Positions 36,450 through 45,244 of a DNA stretch of 64,000 nucleotides are shown one piece after another. The stretch lies in NCBI GenBank assembly GCA_965220315.1, contig CBDCPP010000002.1, positions 806,001-870,000 on the forward strand, given 5' to 3'. The translations under genes were made by a program, and so were the position numbers. Under the pieces are notes generated by a model. The model was not told the origin of the DNA. It did no database searches and was given only the letters and a program-made list of their open reading frames with translations. Numbering within the stretch: the stretch's first letter is position 1; each line of letters opens with the position of its first letter. The stretch comes from JAPOXK01 sp965220315. GTDB taxonomy: Bacteria > Chloroflexota > Dehalococcoidia > Bin125.

Positions 36450-37554
36450 CCTTCCGCGGATCGCGGATAGCAAAATCCAACTTCGTGGCTGCCGAGTTGT
36501 CCGTGACGGCCGCGTTGTTCTCGATATCCCCCAGTTGGATGTGCCCAAGGGGCGCACCACGGCACTCATCGGGCCCAATGGCGCGGGCAAAAGCACGCTA
36601 CTGCGCATGCTTCAATTGCTGATCCGACCCGAGCGCGGCGAGCTTTTCCTTGATGGGATGCCCATGCAGCGCGACCCTGTTGCGACCCGGCGTCGAATGG
36701 CTACAGCTTTTCAAGAGCCGCTGCTCCTCAGTATGAGCGTGCGCGCCAATGTGGAGCTGGGGTTGCGGCTGCGACGGGTAGCGCGCGCGCCGCGGCGCGC
36801 GCGCGCGCGGCATTGGCTGGATCGCTTTGGTGTGGGACACCTCGCCAACCGGCATGCCCACGACGTTTCCGGTGGCGAGGCGCAGCGCGTCAGCCTCGCG
36901 CGGGCGTTCGCTCTCGATCCCGAGGTGCTCCTCCTTGACGAGCCCTTTGCCGCCCTCGATGCTCCCACTCGATCTGATCTGATCGAGGACTTCGCTTCCG
37001 TCTTGGCGGAGAGCCGTCCGACAACCGTCCTCGTTACCCACGACCGCGACGAAGCTCGCCGCCTCGGCGACGGCATCGTCGTCTTGATCGACGGCCGCCT
37101 GCGCCAGAGAGGCTCGCCCGCTGAGGTTTTCGGCGCCCCTGCCGACGCAGAAGTAGCCGCTTTCGTGGGAGTCGAGAACGTTTGGGCCGCGAGCTTGGAA
37201 CGTTCCGCTGTCACTGTCGGTATCGCAACGTATCGCATCGCCGGCCAACCTGTGGACGTAGCGAGTGCGTCTCCTCCTGCAGCTGCCTTGGTCTGCGTGC
37301 GCCCGGAGGCGATCACACTTTTCCCCTCCGCAGCGGCGGTTCCCGGCAGCGCCCGCAACTGCTTGCCTGCGCGCATCGACGCAATCAGCCTTGTGGGCCC
37401 CGTTCTGCGAATCCAGCTCCGCTTGGGCCACACTGAGGACACTACCGCCGTCGCGACAGTAACACCGGCCTCAGCCGAAGCGTTGGGGTTGCGGGTGGGA
37501 AGCTCGGTTTCGGCTGTCTTCAAGGCGACCGCCGCCCATCTTATCCCTCGGTGA
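36424..37554 (+). CDS. tupC: Tungstate ABC transporter, ATP-binding protein
   Basis: 376 aa. Walker A is GPNGAGKST, the signature is VSGGEAQR, Walker B is VLLLDEPFAALD, and VTHDRDEA contains the switch His. After the nucleotide-binding domain (about 1-235) there is a C-terminal TOBE-like oxyanion domain to residue 376. The GTG start lies within tupB, implying coupling. An uninterrupted 30-base alternating G/C tract (36781-36810) encodes an Arg/Ala/Pro run in the helical domain. Confidence 0.92.
   Translation: MPSNAAPPSLPRIADSKIQLRGCRVVRDGRVVLDIPQLDVPKGRTTALIGPNGAGKSTLLRMLQLLIRPERGELFLDGMPMQRDPVATRRRMATAFQEPLLLSMSVRANVELGLRLRRVARAPRRARARHWLDRFGVGHLANRHAHDVSGGEAQRVSLARAFALDPEVLLLDEPFAALDAPTRSDLIEDFASVLAESRPTTVLVTHDRDEARRLGDGIVVLIDGRLRQRGSPAEVFGAPADAEVAAFVGVENVWAASLERSAVTVGIATYRIAGQPVDVASASPPAAALVCVRPEAITLFPSAAAVPGSARNCLPARIDAISLVGPVLRIQLRLGHTEDTTAVATVTPASAEALGLRVGSSVSAVFKATAAHLIPR
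36781..36810. repeat. 30-bp pure G/C alternating tract inside tupC
   Basis: Thirty consecutive G/C bases, mostly CG dinucleotides and largely self-complementary, lie inside the ATPase gene. The tract can form a hairpin or Z-DNA and is a likely site of length variation. The encoded run is Arg/Ala/Pro-rich and falls in the variable helical subdomain. Confidence 0.6.
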
Positions 37555-37651
37555 GGAGGTAAGCGGCGGGCGCCTATCGCCGTGACGCCGAACGCCACGG
37601 TGAGTCGCTTTTCAAATGCTTTTTGCAAGTGTCCGGAGCGTTTGGTCGGCC

Positions 37652-37692
37652 GGGTGGTGCGCAGTCCGGCACGCCAGGGTAAGCACCACCCA
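37652..37692. other. Inverted repeat downstream of tupC
   Basis: GGGTGGTGC (37652-37660) and GCACCACCC (37684-37692) form a 9-bp stem with a 23-base loop, 97 bases after the tupC stop. No T run follows. It may help end tupC transcription. A smaller dyad, CCAACTG/CAGTTTGG, overlaps its right side. Confidence 0.35.
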
Positions 37693-37729
37693 ACTGTTCC
37701 CACAGTTTGGTGGCGATCCCCAGAAAGAA

Positions 37730-37763
37730 CAACGCAGCCTCCCGCCGGGGAGGCTGCGTTGTG
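37730..37763 (-). terminator. groEL hairpin terminator
   Basis: A perfect 15-bp stem (37730-37744 with 37749-37763) with a four-base loop begins 34 bases after the groEL stop. On the minus strand it is followed by TTCTTTCT, a weak U tract. It could act in both directions and separate groEL from tupC. Confidence 0.75.
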
Positions 37764-37797
37764 GAGGAGCGAGTCCTACATAGCTGGAGGCAGGCCC

Positions 37798-39444
37798 TTA
37801 GTAGCCGCCCATCGCGCTCGCGGGCATCGGCGGCGCGCCGCCCATTCCTGTGGGCTGGACCGGCGGCGTCTCGTCTTCCTTCTCACTGACCAAACAATTC
37901 GTCGTGAGCACCATCGCGGCGATCGAGACGGCGTTCTCTAGCGCGGCGCGCGTCACGAGCGCCGGGTCGATCACGCCTTTCTCGACCATGTCACCGAAAT
38001 CGTCCTGTTGGGCATCGTAGCCCCAGTTGACCTTGTTGGCTTCCTTCACCTCTTGCACGATGACCGAGCCGTCCTTGCCGGCGTTCGACGCGATCCGCCG
38101 GAGCGGCTCCTCGAGCGACCGGCGCAGGATCCGTACGGCGGTCCGTTCGTCGCCCTCGTACTCTTCTTCCTGCATCGTCTTGGCGACGGCGATGAGCGCC
38201 ACGCCTCCGCCGGGGACGATTCCCTCCTCTACCGCCGCGCGGGTCGCGGAGAGCGCGTCCTCCACGCGGTGCTTGCGTTCCTTCAGCTCCACCTCCGTGG
38301 CGGCGCCGACCTTGATCACCGCGACCGAGTTGGAGAGCTTCCCAAGCCGCTCTTGGGTCTTCTCCGTATCCCAGTCGCTCTTCGAGAGTTCGAGCAAGGC
38401 CCGCACCTCGCGGATCCGAGCGTCCACCTCAGCAGCATCGCCCTTGCCTTCGATAATCGTGCTGTTGTCCTTCGTCGATAGGAAGCGGCGCGCGCGGCCC
38501 ATGTCCTGGACCTCGGCCTCGGCGACGCCGCGGCCGAGCTGCTCACTGATCACGGTGCCGCCGGTCATCGCGGCGAGGTCGCCCAGATTGTCCTTCTGCC
38601 GGTCTCCGAACCCCGGCGCTTTCACCGCCAAGATGTTCACCGTGCCGCGCAGCTTGTTGACCGCGAGAGTCGCCAGCGCTTCGCCGTCCACGTCGGGCGC
38701 GATAATTACGATGTTCTTCGTCACCTGCAGAAGCTTCTCGAGCAGCGGCAGTACGTCGCTCACGGCTGAGATCTTCTTGTCGGTGATCAGGATGTAGGCG
38801 TCGTCGACAATCGCCTCCATCCGATCCGGGTTCGTGATGAAGTACGGCGAGATGTAGCCGCGATCGAACTGCATCCCGTCCACGAACTCCACCTCCGTGC
38901 GGATCCCTTTCCCCTCCTCCACGGTGATGACGCCGTCCTTGCCGACCTTCTCCATCACTTCGCCGATCAGATCTCCCACGGCCGCCTCGGCGGCGGAGAT
39001 GGAAGCCACCTGCGCCATCTGCTCGCGCGTCGTCACGCGGATGGCGTTCCTCTTGATCTCCTCGGTGCCGAGTTGCGAGGCCTTCTCAAGGCCCCACTTG
39101 AGTGCGATCGGATTCGCCCCCGCCGCCACGTTCTTCATCCCCTCTGTCACGATCGACTGCGCGAGCACCGTGGCCGTCGTCGTGCCGTCCCCAGCGATAT
39201 CGTTGGTCTTCGACGCGACCTCTTTCGCGAGCTGCGCGCCGATGTTCTCGAATGCGTCCTCAAGTTCGATGTCACGGGCGATCGTGACTCCGTCATTGGT
39301 GATGGTCGGCGCGCCGAAGGCTCGCGCGAGCACCACGTTCCGGCCCTTGGGGCCGAGAGTGATCTTCACCGCGTTGGCGAGTTTGTCGATTCCCGTCCGC
39401 ATCGCCGCGCGGGCATCTTCGTCGTAGATCAGTTGCTTGGCCAT
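37798..39444 (-). CDS. groEL: Chaperonin GroEL (Hsp60)
   Basis: 548 aa. Typical blocks include ITLGPKGRNVVL, ITNDGVTIARDIELED, NDIAGDGTTTATVLAQ (ATP site with catalytic Asp) and VEEGIVPGGGVALI, and the C-terminus is Gly/Met-rich (GMGGAPPMPASAMGGY). It forms the 14-mer folding chamber. ATG 39444 follows AAGGA and starts with the family MAKQLIYDEDAR. A CIRCE operator lies 52 bases upstream, so control by HrcA is expected. groES is not adjacent. Confidence 0.97.
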   Translation of the reverse strand: MAKQLIYDEDARAAMRTGIDKLANAVKITLGPKGRNVVLARAFGAPTITNDGVTIARDIELEDAFENIGAQLAKEVASKTNDIAGDGTTTATVLAQSIVTEGMKNVAAGANPIALKWGLEKASQLGTEEIKRNAIRVTTREQMAQVASISAAEAAVGDLIGEVMEKVGKDGVITVEEGKGIRTEVEFVDGMQFDRGYISPYFITNPDRMEAIVDDAYILITDKKISAVSDVLPLLEKLLQVTKNIVIIAPDVDGEALATLAVNKLRGTVNILAVKAPGFGDRQKDNLGDLAAMTGGTVISEQLGRGVAEAEVQDMGRARRFLSTKDNSTIIEGKGDAAEVDARIREVRALLELSKSDWDTEKTQERLGKLSNSVAVIKVGAATEVELKERKHRVEDALSATRAAVEEGIVPGGGVALIAVAKTMQEEEYEGDERTAVRILRRSLEEPLRRIASNAGKDGSVIVQEVKEANKVNWGYDAQQDDFGDMVEKGVIDPALVTRAALENAVSIAAMVLTTNCLVSEKEDETPPVQPTGMGGAPPMPASAMGGY

Positions 39445-39495
39445 GGATGTCCTTACCGGCGGCCGCAGGTAGGTAAATGGCTGGTTTCTGCCCAA

Positions 39496-39522
39496 TTAGC
39501 ACTCGGCGGCCTGGAGTGCCAA
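39496..39522 (-). promoter_or_regulatory. CIRCE operator (HrcA site)
   Basis: TTAGCACTC at 39496-39504, a 9-base spacer and GAGTGCCAA at 39514-39522 match the CIRCE consensus TTAGCACTC-N9-GAGTGCTAA with one mismatch. It lies in the groEL leader. HrcA is not encoded in the window. Confidence 0.93.
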
Positions 39523-39893
39523 GCGGAATTATCTCGAATTTCCGCTGCCCTGCGCAAGTGGTGGCGGCTACGGAGAACACTTTTGGGGGTGAGCGCGAGC
39601 GGGCAGACCATGCTGAGACCCCCAAGGATTTAGCCAGAGCAGGATAGCCAGAGCAGGATAGATAGCCCCGAAGACAGTGCCCTCACGCCTCGGCGGGCGT
39701 CCTCAGTGCGGGTCGCCCAGCCGATAGACTGGCCACGGGCGCGATGGCTGCACAGGGGCGACTTCCCCAGTGAGCGGGGGCCGATGATGCTATCTAGCTG
39801 CTCGTTAATGGTACGCGACGGTTCGGCCGTTCTCCGGTGAGGGGTCAATTACGGGTACCGTGCGAACGTGCTCCGTGTGCGCTGCGGTAGCGC
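39523..39893. other. Intergenic region without supported gene
   Basis: 371 bp between the CIRCE element and the end of the LRR protein gene. A 72-aa minus-strand frame (39630-39848) has no recognisable feature. The only structure I see is a tandem 14-bp direct repeat, TAGCCAGAGCAGGA, at 39631-39658, followed by TAGATAG. The region probably contains the groEL promoter at its left end. Confidence 0.5.
39631..39658. repeat. 14-bp tandem direct repeat, two copies
   Basis: TAGCCAGAGCAGGA occurs twice with no spacer and then begins again as TAGATAG. Two copies only, within non-coding DNA. Confidence 0.8.
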
Positions 39894-42725
39894 TCATGGG
39901 GTGAGCGTCTGGGCGCGCGACGAGACGATCCAGAGGATGTCGCCGGGCGCGATGGCAAAGTCCGCGCGGCCCAGAACAGGGAGGTAGGCAAGGTCCCAGG
40001 CGCGCGTTACGCGGTTGTATTTCCAGACGCTCGCCACGTCCGTGCCGCCGAAGAGGCGGCCCGCCGTCGTGAACGCGCTACCGGGCAGGACATAGAAGCC
40101 GCCGCCCTTCCGCAGAGTGAGGGTGACACCACCGGGCGGCGGGGTGCTCCCACGCGTCACCGCCACGGTAACGATCTGTGTGGGGGTGCCGTCCGGAGGA
40201 ACGACCTCAATGGTGATGGGGTTCGGCCCCGAGTCGAGCGGCAGCGCCTCGCCGCTGGCGTAGCTCTCCTCGCCCTTGCGGATGGTGATGGCGTCGCCGG
40301 CGTCGTGCACCGTCGCCGTCACGACCGTCTCCGCGATGTCGCCGGCCACGGCGGCGGCATAGGCGGCCGTGCTGCTGGCGAAGAGGGGATCAAGAGTCGC
40401 GCCGCTCAGGTGCAGCTCGCGCAGCAGGCAGAAGGGCAGACCCAGGCCGGGAGTATCGCCCACGTCGGTGGTATCGCCGTCGCCGTTCGCATCCACCGCG
40501 ATGAAATCATGAGCCGGAACGTCCGGCGTATACGCTGACGCAGCTAGCAGATGGCGCAAGCCGCGGGGCACGCACCCAGTCACCGCATTGCCCGCGAAGC
40601 GCGTGACTCGCAGATGAGCGAGATCGCCCAGCGAGTCCGGAAGCGGCCCGATCAACTGGTTGTGGCCGAGTGCCAGTTCTCTCAGATTGGCATAGCGGTC
40701 CAGCCATGTTGGGATCGGCCCGCTCAACTGGTTGTGACCGAAATTCAGGTACGTCAGCTTGAGGAGCCCGCTCAGGTCCGGGATCGGCCCGCTCAACTGA
40801 TTGTGGCCGAGTGCCAGTTCTCTCAGATTAGCGAGGCGGCCCAGCACGGCCGGGATCGGCCCGCTCAATTGGTTGTGGTTGAGGTTCAGGTACGTCAGCT
40901 TGAGGAGACCGCTTAGGTTTGGAAGCGCCCCGCTCAACTGGTTGTTGTCCAAGAACAGGTTCTTCAGATCAGTGAGGTGGTCCAGCGCGGCTGGGGTCGG
41001 GCCGTTTAGCCGGTTGTTGTCCAAGAACAGGTTCTTCAGATTGGCGAGGCGGCCCAGCACGGCCGGGATCGGCCCGCTCAACCAATTGCCCCGCAGATTC
41101 AGGTACGTCAAGTTGGAGAGGCCGCTCAGCTTCGGAATCGGCCCGTCCAGTCGATTATGCGACAGATTCAGTTTTCGCAGTCTGGCGAGGTTGCCCAGCG
41201 CAGCTGGGATCGGCCCGCTTAACCCGTTGCCCCCCAGAGATAGTTCCGTCAGGTGGTCGAGGTGGCCCAACTCGGCTGGCAGGGGACCGCTCAAGAGTTT
41301 TCCTTCTAGTGCCAGGCGTGTGACGCGGCCGGAGGCGTTCGCGTCGACGCCGCTCCAGGCGTCGAGCGGCTCGGCGCTCCCCCAGTTGGCACCGACCCTC
41401 TGGTTCGCGCCGGCCGTGGCCTCGTGCAGCGCCATCAGCGCCGCCCGATCCGTCGCCACGGTGCCCTCACGGATCACCAACACCTCGTAGGTCCGCGCCA
41501 CCGCGCCGCCGTCTGCATCGCTCATCACCACATGGATGCGCTTGCCGCCAACCGCCGGCAGGTCCACTTGCAGACCGGCGGCGCTCGCGCCGGCGTCCGT
41601 GATTTCTGCCCCGCTCTCGTCCCGGTGGACCACGCGGCCGCCCCCGTCCGCCATGCCCTCAATCGTGATCCGGTCCACGTGACTGGCCACGTGGACCGTG
41701 TAGAGATCCACCGTGCTGCTGAACGCCGGCGAGAGCGCCCCCGGACTCACCGTCAGGGCGTCGTCGTTCAAGCGCCGCGTCACCTCTACGGTGAGTGTCT
41801 GCTTGGGAGTGGCGTCGGGGGGAAGGACTTCAATGGTGATGGGATTCGGCCCCAGATCGAGCGGCACCGCTTCGCCGCTGGCATAGCTTTCCCCTCGCTT
41901 GCGGATGGTGACGCTGTCGCCGACGTTGTACGGCGTCGCCATTACCACCGTCTCCTCGACGCTTCTGACCACGGAAGCGGCATAGGCCGCCGTGTCGACG
42001 GCGAAGGACGGGTCGAGGGTCACGCTGCTCAGCCGCAACTCGCGAAGCATGCAGAAGGGCAGGCCCAGGCCCTGGAGGTCCACCGCGTCATCGATATCGC
42101 CGTCGCCGTTCGCGTCCGCCGCGAGGAAGTCATGGGCCGGGACATCCGGCGCGTACTTCGGAGCAGCCAGCAGATAGCGCAACCCGTGAGGCACGCACCC
42201 GGTCACCGCATTGCCCGCGAAGCGTGTGACGCGCAGGTTGGCGAGGTTGCCCAACGCAGGTGGGATCAGCCCCGTCAACCCGTTGTCCCCCAGAACCAGA
42301 AGCACCAGGTTGGCGAGGTTGCCCAGCGCAGGCGGGATCGGCCCCGTCAACCTGTTGTCCCCCAGAGCCAGGACCGTCAGCTCATCAAGGTTTCCCAACT
42401 CGGGTGGGAGGATCCCGGTCAGGTTGTTTCTGGAAAGGGATAGGCGTGTGACGCGGCCCTGGGCGTCCGTGGTGACGCCGTGCCAGGCGCCGAGCGGCTT
42501 GTCGCTGCCCCAGTTGCTGTTGTCCGTCCAGTCGGGGCCGTTCGTGGCCTCGTAGAGCGCCAAAAGCGCGGCTCGATCCGCCGCCACGGCCTCCATCGAT
42601 TCGCCGGAGTCCTGCGCGAATAGCGGGCGGACGGGCCCGAACAGGGCGGCGCTGATTAGCACGGTCGCCCCCACTAAAGCCAGGGTTCGGCGCACGCTAG
42701 GCAGCCAGACCCGCCCCCGCCTCAC
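39894..42725 (-). CDS. Secreted LRR / cadherin-like beta-sandwich protein
   Basis: 943 aa, GTG start after AGGGG. A signal peptide (about 1-38) ends near FAQDS. Module A has plant-type leucine-rich repeats (LTGPIPPALGNLANL pattern), an acidic DANGDGDIDD loop and a cadherin-like beta-sandwich segment (LRLSSVTLDPSFAVDTAAYA). A second beta-sandwich region follows near 325-415. Module B repeats the design with about ten LRRs, then DANGDGDTTD and another beta-sandwich. The last 75 residues (VWKYNRVTRAWDLAYLP, then GDILWIV) match the C-terminus of the next upstream gene product. No enzyme motif is visible; adhesion or surface binding is likely. It lies 85 bp after the spondin-N-like gene. Confidence 0.88.
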   Translation of the reverse strand: MRRGRVWLPSVRRTLALVGATVLISAALFGPVRPLFAQDSGESMEAVAADRAALLALYEATNGPDWTDNSNWGSDKPLGAWHGVTTDAQGRVTRLSLSRNNLTGILPPELGNLDELTVLALGDNRLTGPIPPALGNLANLVLLVLGDNGLTGLIPPALGNLANLRVTRFAGNAVTGCVPHGLRYLLAAPKYAPDVPAHDFLAADANGDGDIDDAVDLQGLGLPFCMLRELRLSSVTLDPSFAVDTAAYAASVVRSVEETVVMATPYNVGDSVTIRKRGESYASGEAVPLDLGPNPITIEVLPPDATPKQTLTVEVTRRLNDDALTVSPGALSPAFSSTVDLYTVHVASHVDRITIEGMADGGGRVVHRDESGAEITDAGASAAGLQVDLPAVGGKRIHVVMSDADGGAVARTYEVLVIREGTVATDRAALMALHEATAGANQRVGANWGSAEPLDAWSGVDANASGRVTRLALEGKLLSGPLPAELGHLDHLTELSLGGNGLSGPIPAALGNLARLRKLNLSHNRLDGPIPKLSGLSNLTYLNLRGNWLSGPIPAVLGRLANLKNLFLDNNRLNGPTPAALDHLTDLKNLFLDNNQLSGALPNLSGLLKLTYLNLNHNQLSGPIPAVLGRLANLRELALGHNQLSGPIPDLSGLLKLTYLNFGHNQLSGPIPTWLDRYANLRELALGHNQLIGPLPDSLGDLAHLRVTRFAGNAVTGCVPRGLRHLLAASAYTPDVPAHDFIAVDANGDGDTTDVGDTPGLGLPFCLLRELHLSGATLDPLFASSTAAYAAAVAGDIAETVVTATVHDAGDAITIRKGEESYASGEALPLDSGPNPITIEVVPPDGTPTQIVTVAVTRGSTPPPGGVTLTLRKGGGFYVLPGSAFTTAGRLFGGTDVASVWKYNRVTRAWDLAYLPVLGRADFAIAPGDILWIVSSRAQTLTP

Positions 42726-42810
42726 ACGCCGCTACCCCTGCCGCTCTCGAGTCCGCGCCGCATCGCGCTCCTCTCCGGCTCGCCAGGTTCGGCCATGTTA
42801 GGCAGTGAAT

Positions 42811-44427
42811 CTAGCCGCCGACCGTCTGGGCGCGCGGCGTGACTATCCAGAGGATGTCGCCGGGTTCGATGGCGAATCCCCCGCTGCCCAGGCGGGGGCG
42901 GTAGGAGAGGTCCCAGGCCCGCGTCAGGCGGTTGTATTTCCAGACGCGCGTCACGTCCGTGCCCCCGAACAGATCCGCCGCCGTCGTGGGCGCCCCCGCT
43001 GGCACGACCACGAAGTCGCCGCCTGCCCACAGAACCAGGGTCAGGCTGGAGACGATCGTCTCGACCGACAGCCTCGGGTCCTCGGTCTCATTGATGTCGC
43101 TGACGTTGATGGTGATTATCACGCTGGTGGAGCCGTTCGCGTCCGTGGCCGTGACGATCACCGCATAGCTACGCTTGGACTCGTAGTCGAGAGCGGCCTT
43201 CGTCTGGAGTTGGCCGGTCGAGCCGACGATGTCGAAGGATGCCGCGTCAGTGCCGCCCAGCGTGTAGGTGATCGTGCCGCTGGCGTTAGTGGTTACGACG
43301 GACGCGCCGATGTCCGTGCCCGCCTCGGTGTTCTCGGCCACGCTGCGGGTAGTGCTGACCGACTGAAGCGTGAACGTCAGGGTCGCGATCCGCTCGGTCG
43401 AGAACTTGCCCGTTCCGCGGATGCTCGTGATGTCTCCCCAAGGGTTGGTTGCGACGCTGGGGTCGAGCGCGAAGTCTGTGCCCTCCTCCGTGCCGGCGTC
43501 CCATGGGAAGAGGTCTGCCTCGTACGAGCGCAGCCAGCGGCCTTGGCTGTCGAGCAGGGACAGCCCGGAGACGCCGACGAACCAATCGTGGCTCGGCGCC
43601 ACCATCGTGGTAAGGGTGACCCGGGGGAACGCGGTTGTGAGCTCGACGTTGCTCAGAGTCTTCGAGACCTGCGGGCCGATGAAGTCGGTATCGCCCTTGA
43701 GGACGCTGAGCGCGGTCTGCGGCGTGGCGTTGATCGCCGCCTGCACTTCGCTCCTGAGCGCGGACGTTCCCCCCACCTCCGCCATGGACTCGACCCCAGA
43801 GCTGGCCATCTCGCCGCTCTCCAAGAAAGTCACGGCGTCGCTGTGAACGCTGCCGATCAGGCGCGAGAAGTGTGCGCTGGCGGGAACGCCGTCCGGCGTG
43901 ACAGCGTTGGTCCAGCTGCCCTGAAACGTCACGCTGTAGACGGCTGTCGACGGGAACGCCGCCGCGGGATCGCTCGCGGGCGGACTCAGCGACGTGTCCT
44001 CCTCCGTCCGCGTGATAGTGATGGTGTAGGTCCGGGTCGCAACAGTGTCCTCCGCCGTCACCTTCACCTTGATGATGGTGTTGCCCACCGCCAGGTCCAT
44101 CTGCTGGCCGTCCGTTGTGTTGGCGTCGGCAAGGGACATGTCGTCGCCGTCGAGGTACGTGACCGTGGCGTTGGCGTTGCTCGTTGTGGGGGTGATGGTG
44201 ACCTGCTCGACCGTGTATCCAACCGACACCGCATACGAGGTGACGCTGCTGCGGAAGCCGGGGATGACTCCCCCTGCGACGGTGATGCCGAGCAAGGTGG
44301 CGTCGGAACTCGGGGGTTCTTGGGCTGAGATGGGTAAGGCCAGGGACGTTAGGGCGACCAGCAGTGCTAGGAAACCGAGCAGCCGTGCCCGTGGAATAGA
44401 CGCTCGCATCTTCTGGCCGGGCGACAT
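42811..44427 (-). CDS. Secreted spondin-N-like / cadherin-domain protein
   Basis: 538 aa from ATG 44427; ATG 44409 is equally possible and an upstream TTG less so. A signal peptide ends near ISAQEPP. A cadherin-like beta-sandwich domain (DATLLGITVAGGVIPGFRSS) comes first. A spondin-N-like domain follows, with FSRLIGSVHSDAVTFLESGE, APSHDWFVGVSGLSL and DLFPWDAGTEEGTDF. Then comes a cadherin repeat (RSVAENTEAGTDIG ... DYESKRSYAVIVTATD) and the C-terminal VWKYNRLTRAWDLSYRPRLG / GDILWIV domain shared with the LRR protein. Same strand as that gene and probably co-transcribed. Adhesion or matrix binding is an inference. Confidence 0.85.
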   Translation of the reverse strand: MSPGQKMRASIPRARLLGFLALLVALTSLALPISAQEPPSSDATLLGITVAGGVIPGFRSSVTSYAVSVGYTVEQVTITPTTSNANATVTYLDGDDMSLADANTTDGQQMDLAVGNTIIKVKVTAEDTVATRTYTITITRTEEDTSLSPPASDPAAAFPSTAVYSVTFQGSWTNAVTPDGVPASAHFSRLIGSVHSDAVTFLESGEMASSGVESMAEVGGTSALRSEVQAAINATPQTALSVLKGDTDFIGPQVSKTLSNVELTTAFPRVTLTTMVAPSHDWFVGVSGLSLLDSQGRWLRSYEADLFPWDAGTEEGTDFALDPSVATNPWGDITSIRGTGKFSTERIATLTFTLQSVSTTRSVAENTEAGTDIGASVVTTNASGTITYTLGGTDAASFDIVGSTGQLQTKAALDYESKRSYAVIVTATDANGSTSVIITINVSDINETEDPRLSVETIVSSLTLVLWAGGDFVVVPAGAPTTAADLFGGTDVTRVWKYNRLTRAWDLSYRPRLGSGGFAIEPGDILWIVTPRAQTVGG

Positions 44428-44684
44428 CGCTGTGTCAGCGAGCCCTAATGAACGGTTCCTGCCAACACTCCGGCGGGATGTGGGAGGGACGTTGTCCAAG
44501 CGGCATCATCGGGATGGTGTCCGCGGTCGGTCGCCGGAAAATGTTCCGCCGCCTGTGCAGCGCTCGTCGCTCGGGTCTCACTCACGAGCTGCAATAGTCC
44601 ATAGTTCTGCTGGAGCGTGGACCGATAGCTAATACGCCCCTCCCTCGCACGAAGAGGCCCGTTGATGATCCGCTTCGACTCCAA

Positions 44685-45155
44685 TCAGCTAGCGTATTCT
44701 GGGCCGGACTCGCTCTGTGGGCGAACCAAACCGATTCGCGCCAGTGGCCAGTAGCGCAGCCAGACTACGCCGATCAGATTGATTCGCGGCACAGGGCCGA
44801 AAGATCTGCTGTCCGTGCTCGAATGCGGGTTATCGCCACGTACGGTCAGGGAATTCCCCGGACCGGCTGGCTCGGCTACCCGCTTAATGAGCTCCAGATC
44901 CGGACGGTCTGGCCGGCGCGCGACGACTACCCATCCCCGCCACGGAGCCTCAACCCACTTGGGTGGCGCCGTCGCTAAGACGTAATCGCCGGCCCGCAGC
45001 GCGGGCAGCATGCTCTCCCCTTTAACGACGAAACGTGTTGAGCGGCGCGCTACCAGTGCGAGCAAGGCCAGCAGGACGGCCAACACCGCCCATCGGGACA
45101 CCCCGGCCGCGTTTGCGTGCTGGGAGTTTCGCCCTGTCGGCCCGGCTTCTATCAT
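44685..45155 (-). CDS. sodX: Ni-SOD maturation peptidase, S26 family
   Basis: 156 aa signal-peptidase-like protein. One N-terminal membrane helix (about 22-37) precedes the catalytic Ser48 in VKGESMLPALRAGD. General-base Lys91 lies in ELIKRV, and VRGDNPHSSTDSRSFGPV is the third conserved box. It is divergent from sodN, 89 bp apart, the usual arrangement for the peptidase that removes the SodN leader so that His becomes the N-terminus. ATG 45155 is used; the frame extends upstream over sodN. A role as a general signal peptidase is less likely given the context. Confidence 0.9.
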   Translation of the reverse strand: MIEAGPTGRNSQHANAAGVSRWAVLAVLLALLALVARRSTRFVVKGESMLPALRAGDYVLATAPPKWVEAPWRGWVVVARRPDRPDLELIKRVAEPAGPGNSLTVRGDNPHSSTDSRSFGPVPRINLIGVVWLRYWPLARIGLVRPQSESGPEYAS

Positions 45156-45244
45156 GCGGCTCGGACCGTACCGCCGGTTGTCCAGTGAAGTGGCTGGCGT
45201 GGTCCGTTCCAGCAGTGTGTTCGTCCCATGAAGGAGGTAGCGGA

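Noticed and set aside
39631..39658. CRISPR-like repeat
   Set aside because: Only two tandem 14-bp copies without spacers and no cas genes nearby.
42805..44328. 507-aa plus-strand open frame opposite the spondin-N-like gene
   Set aside because: Composition is Arg/Gly/Asp-rich without any domain, and the minus-strand frame has a signal peptide and recognisable domains. It is a shadow frame of GC-rich DNA.
45035..45244. Longer N-terminus for sodN
   Set aside because: It overlaps the divergent sodX gene, and the strong AAGGAGGT plus the short leader before the nickel hook fix the start at 45245.
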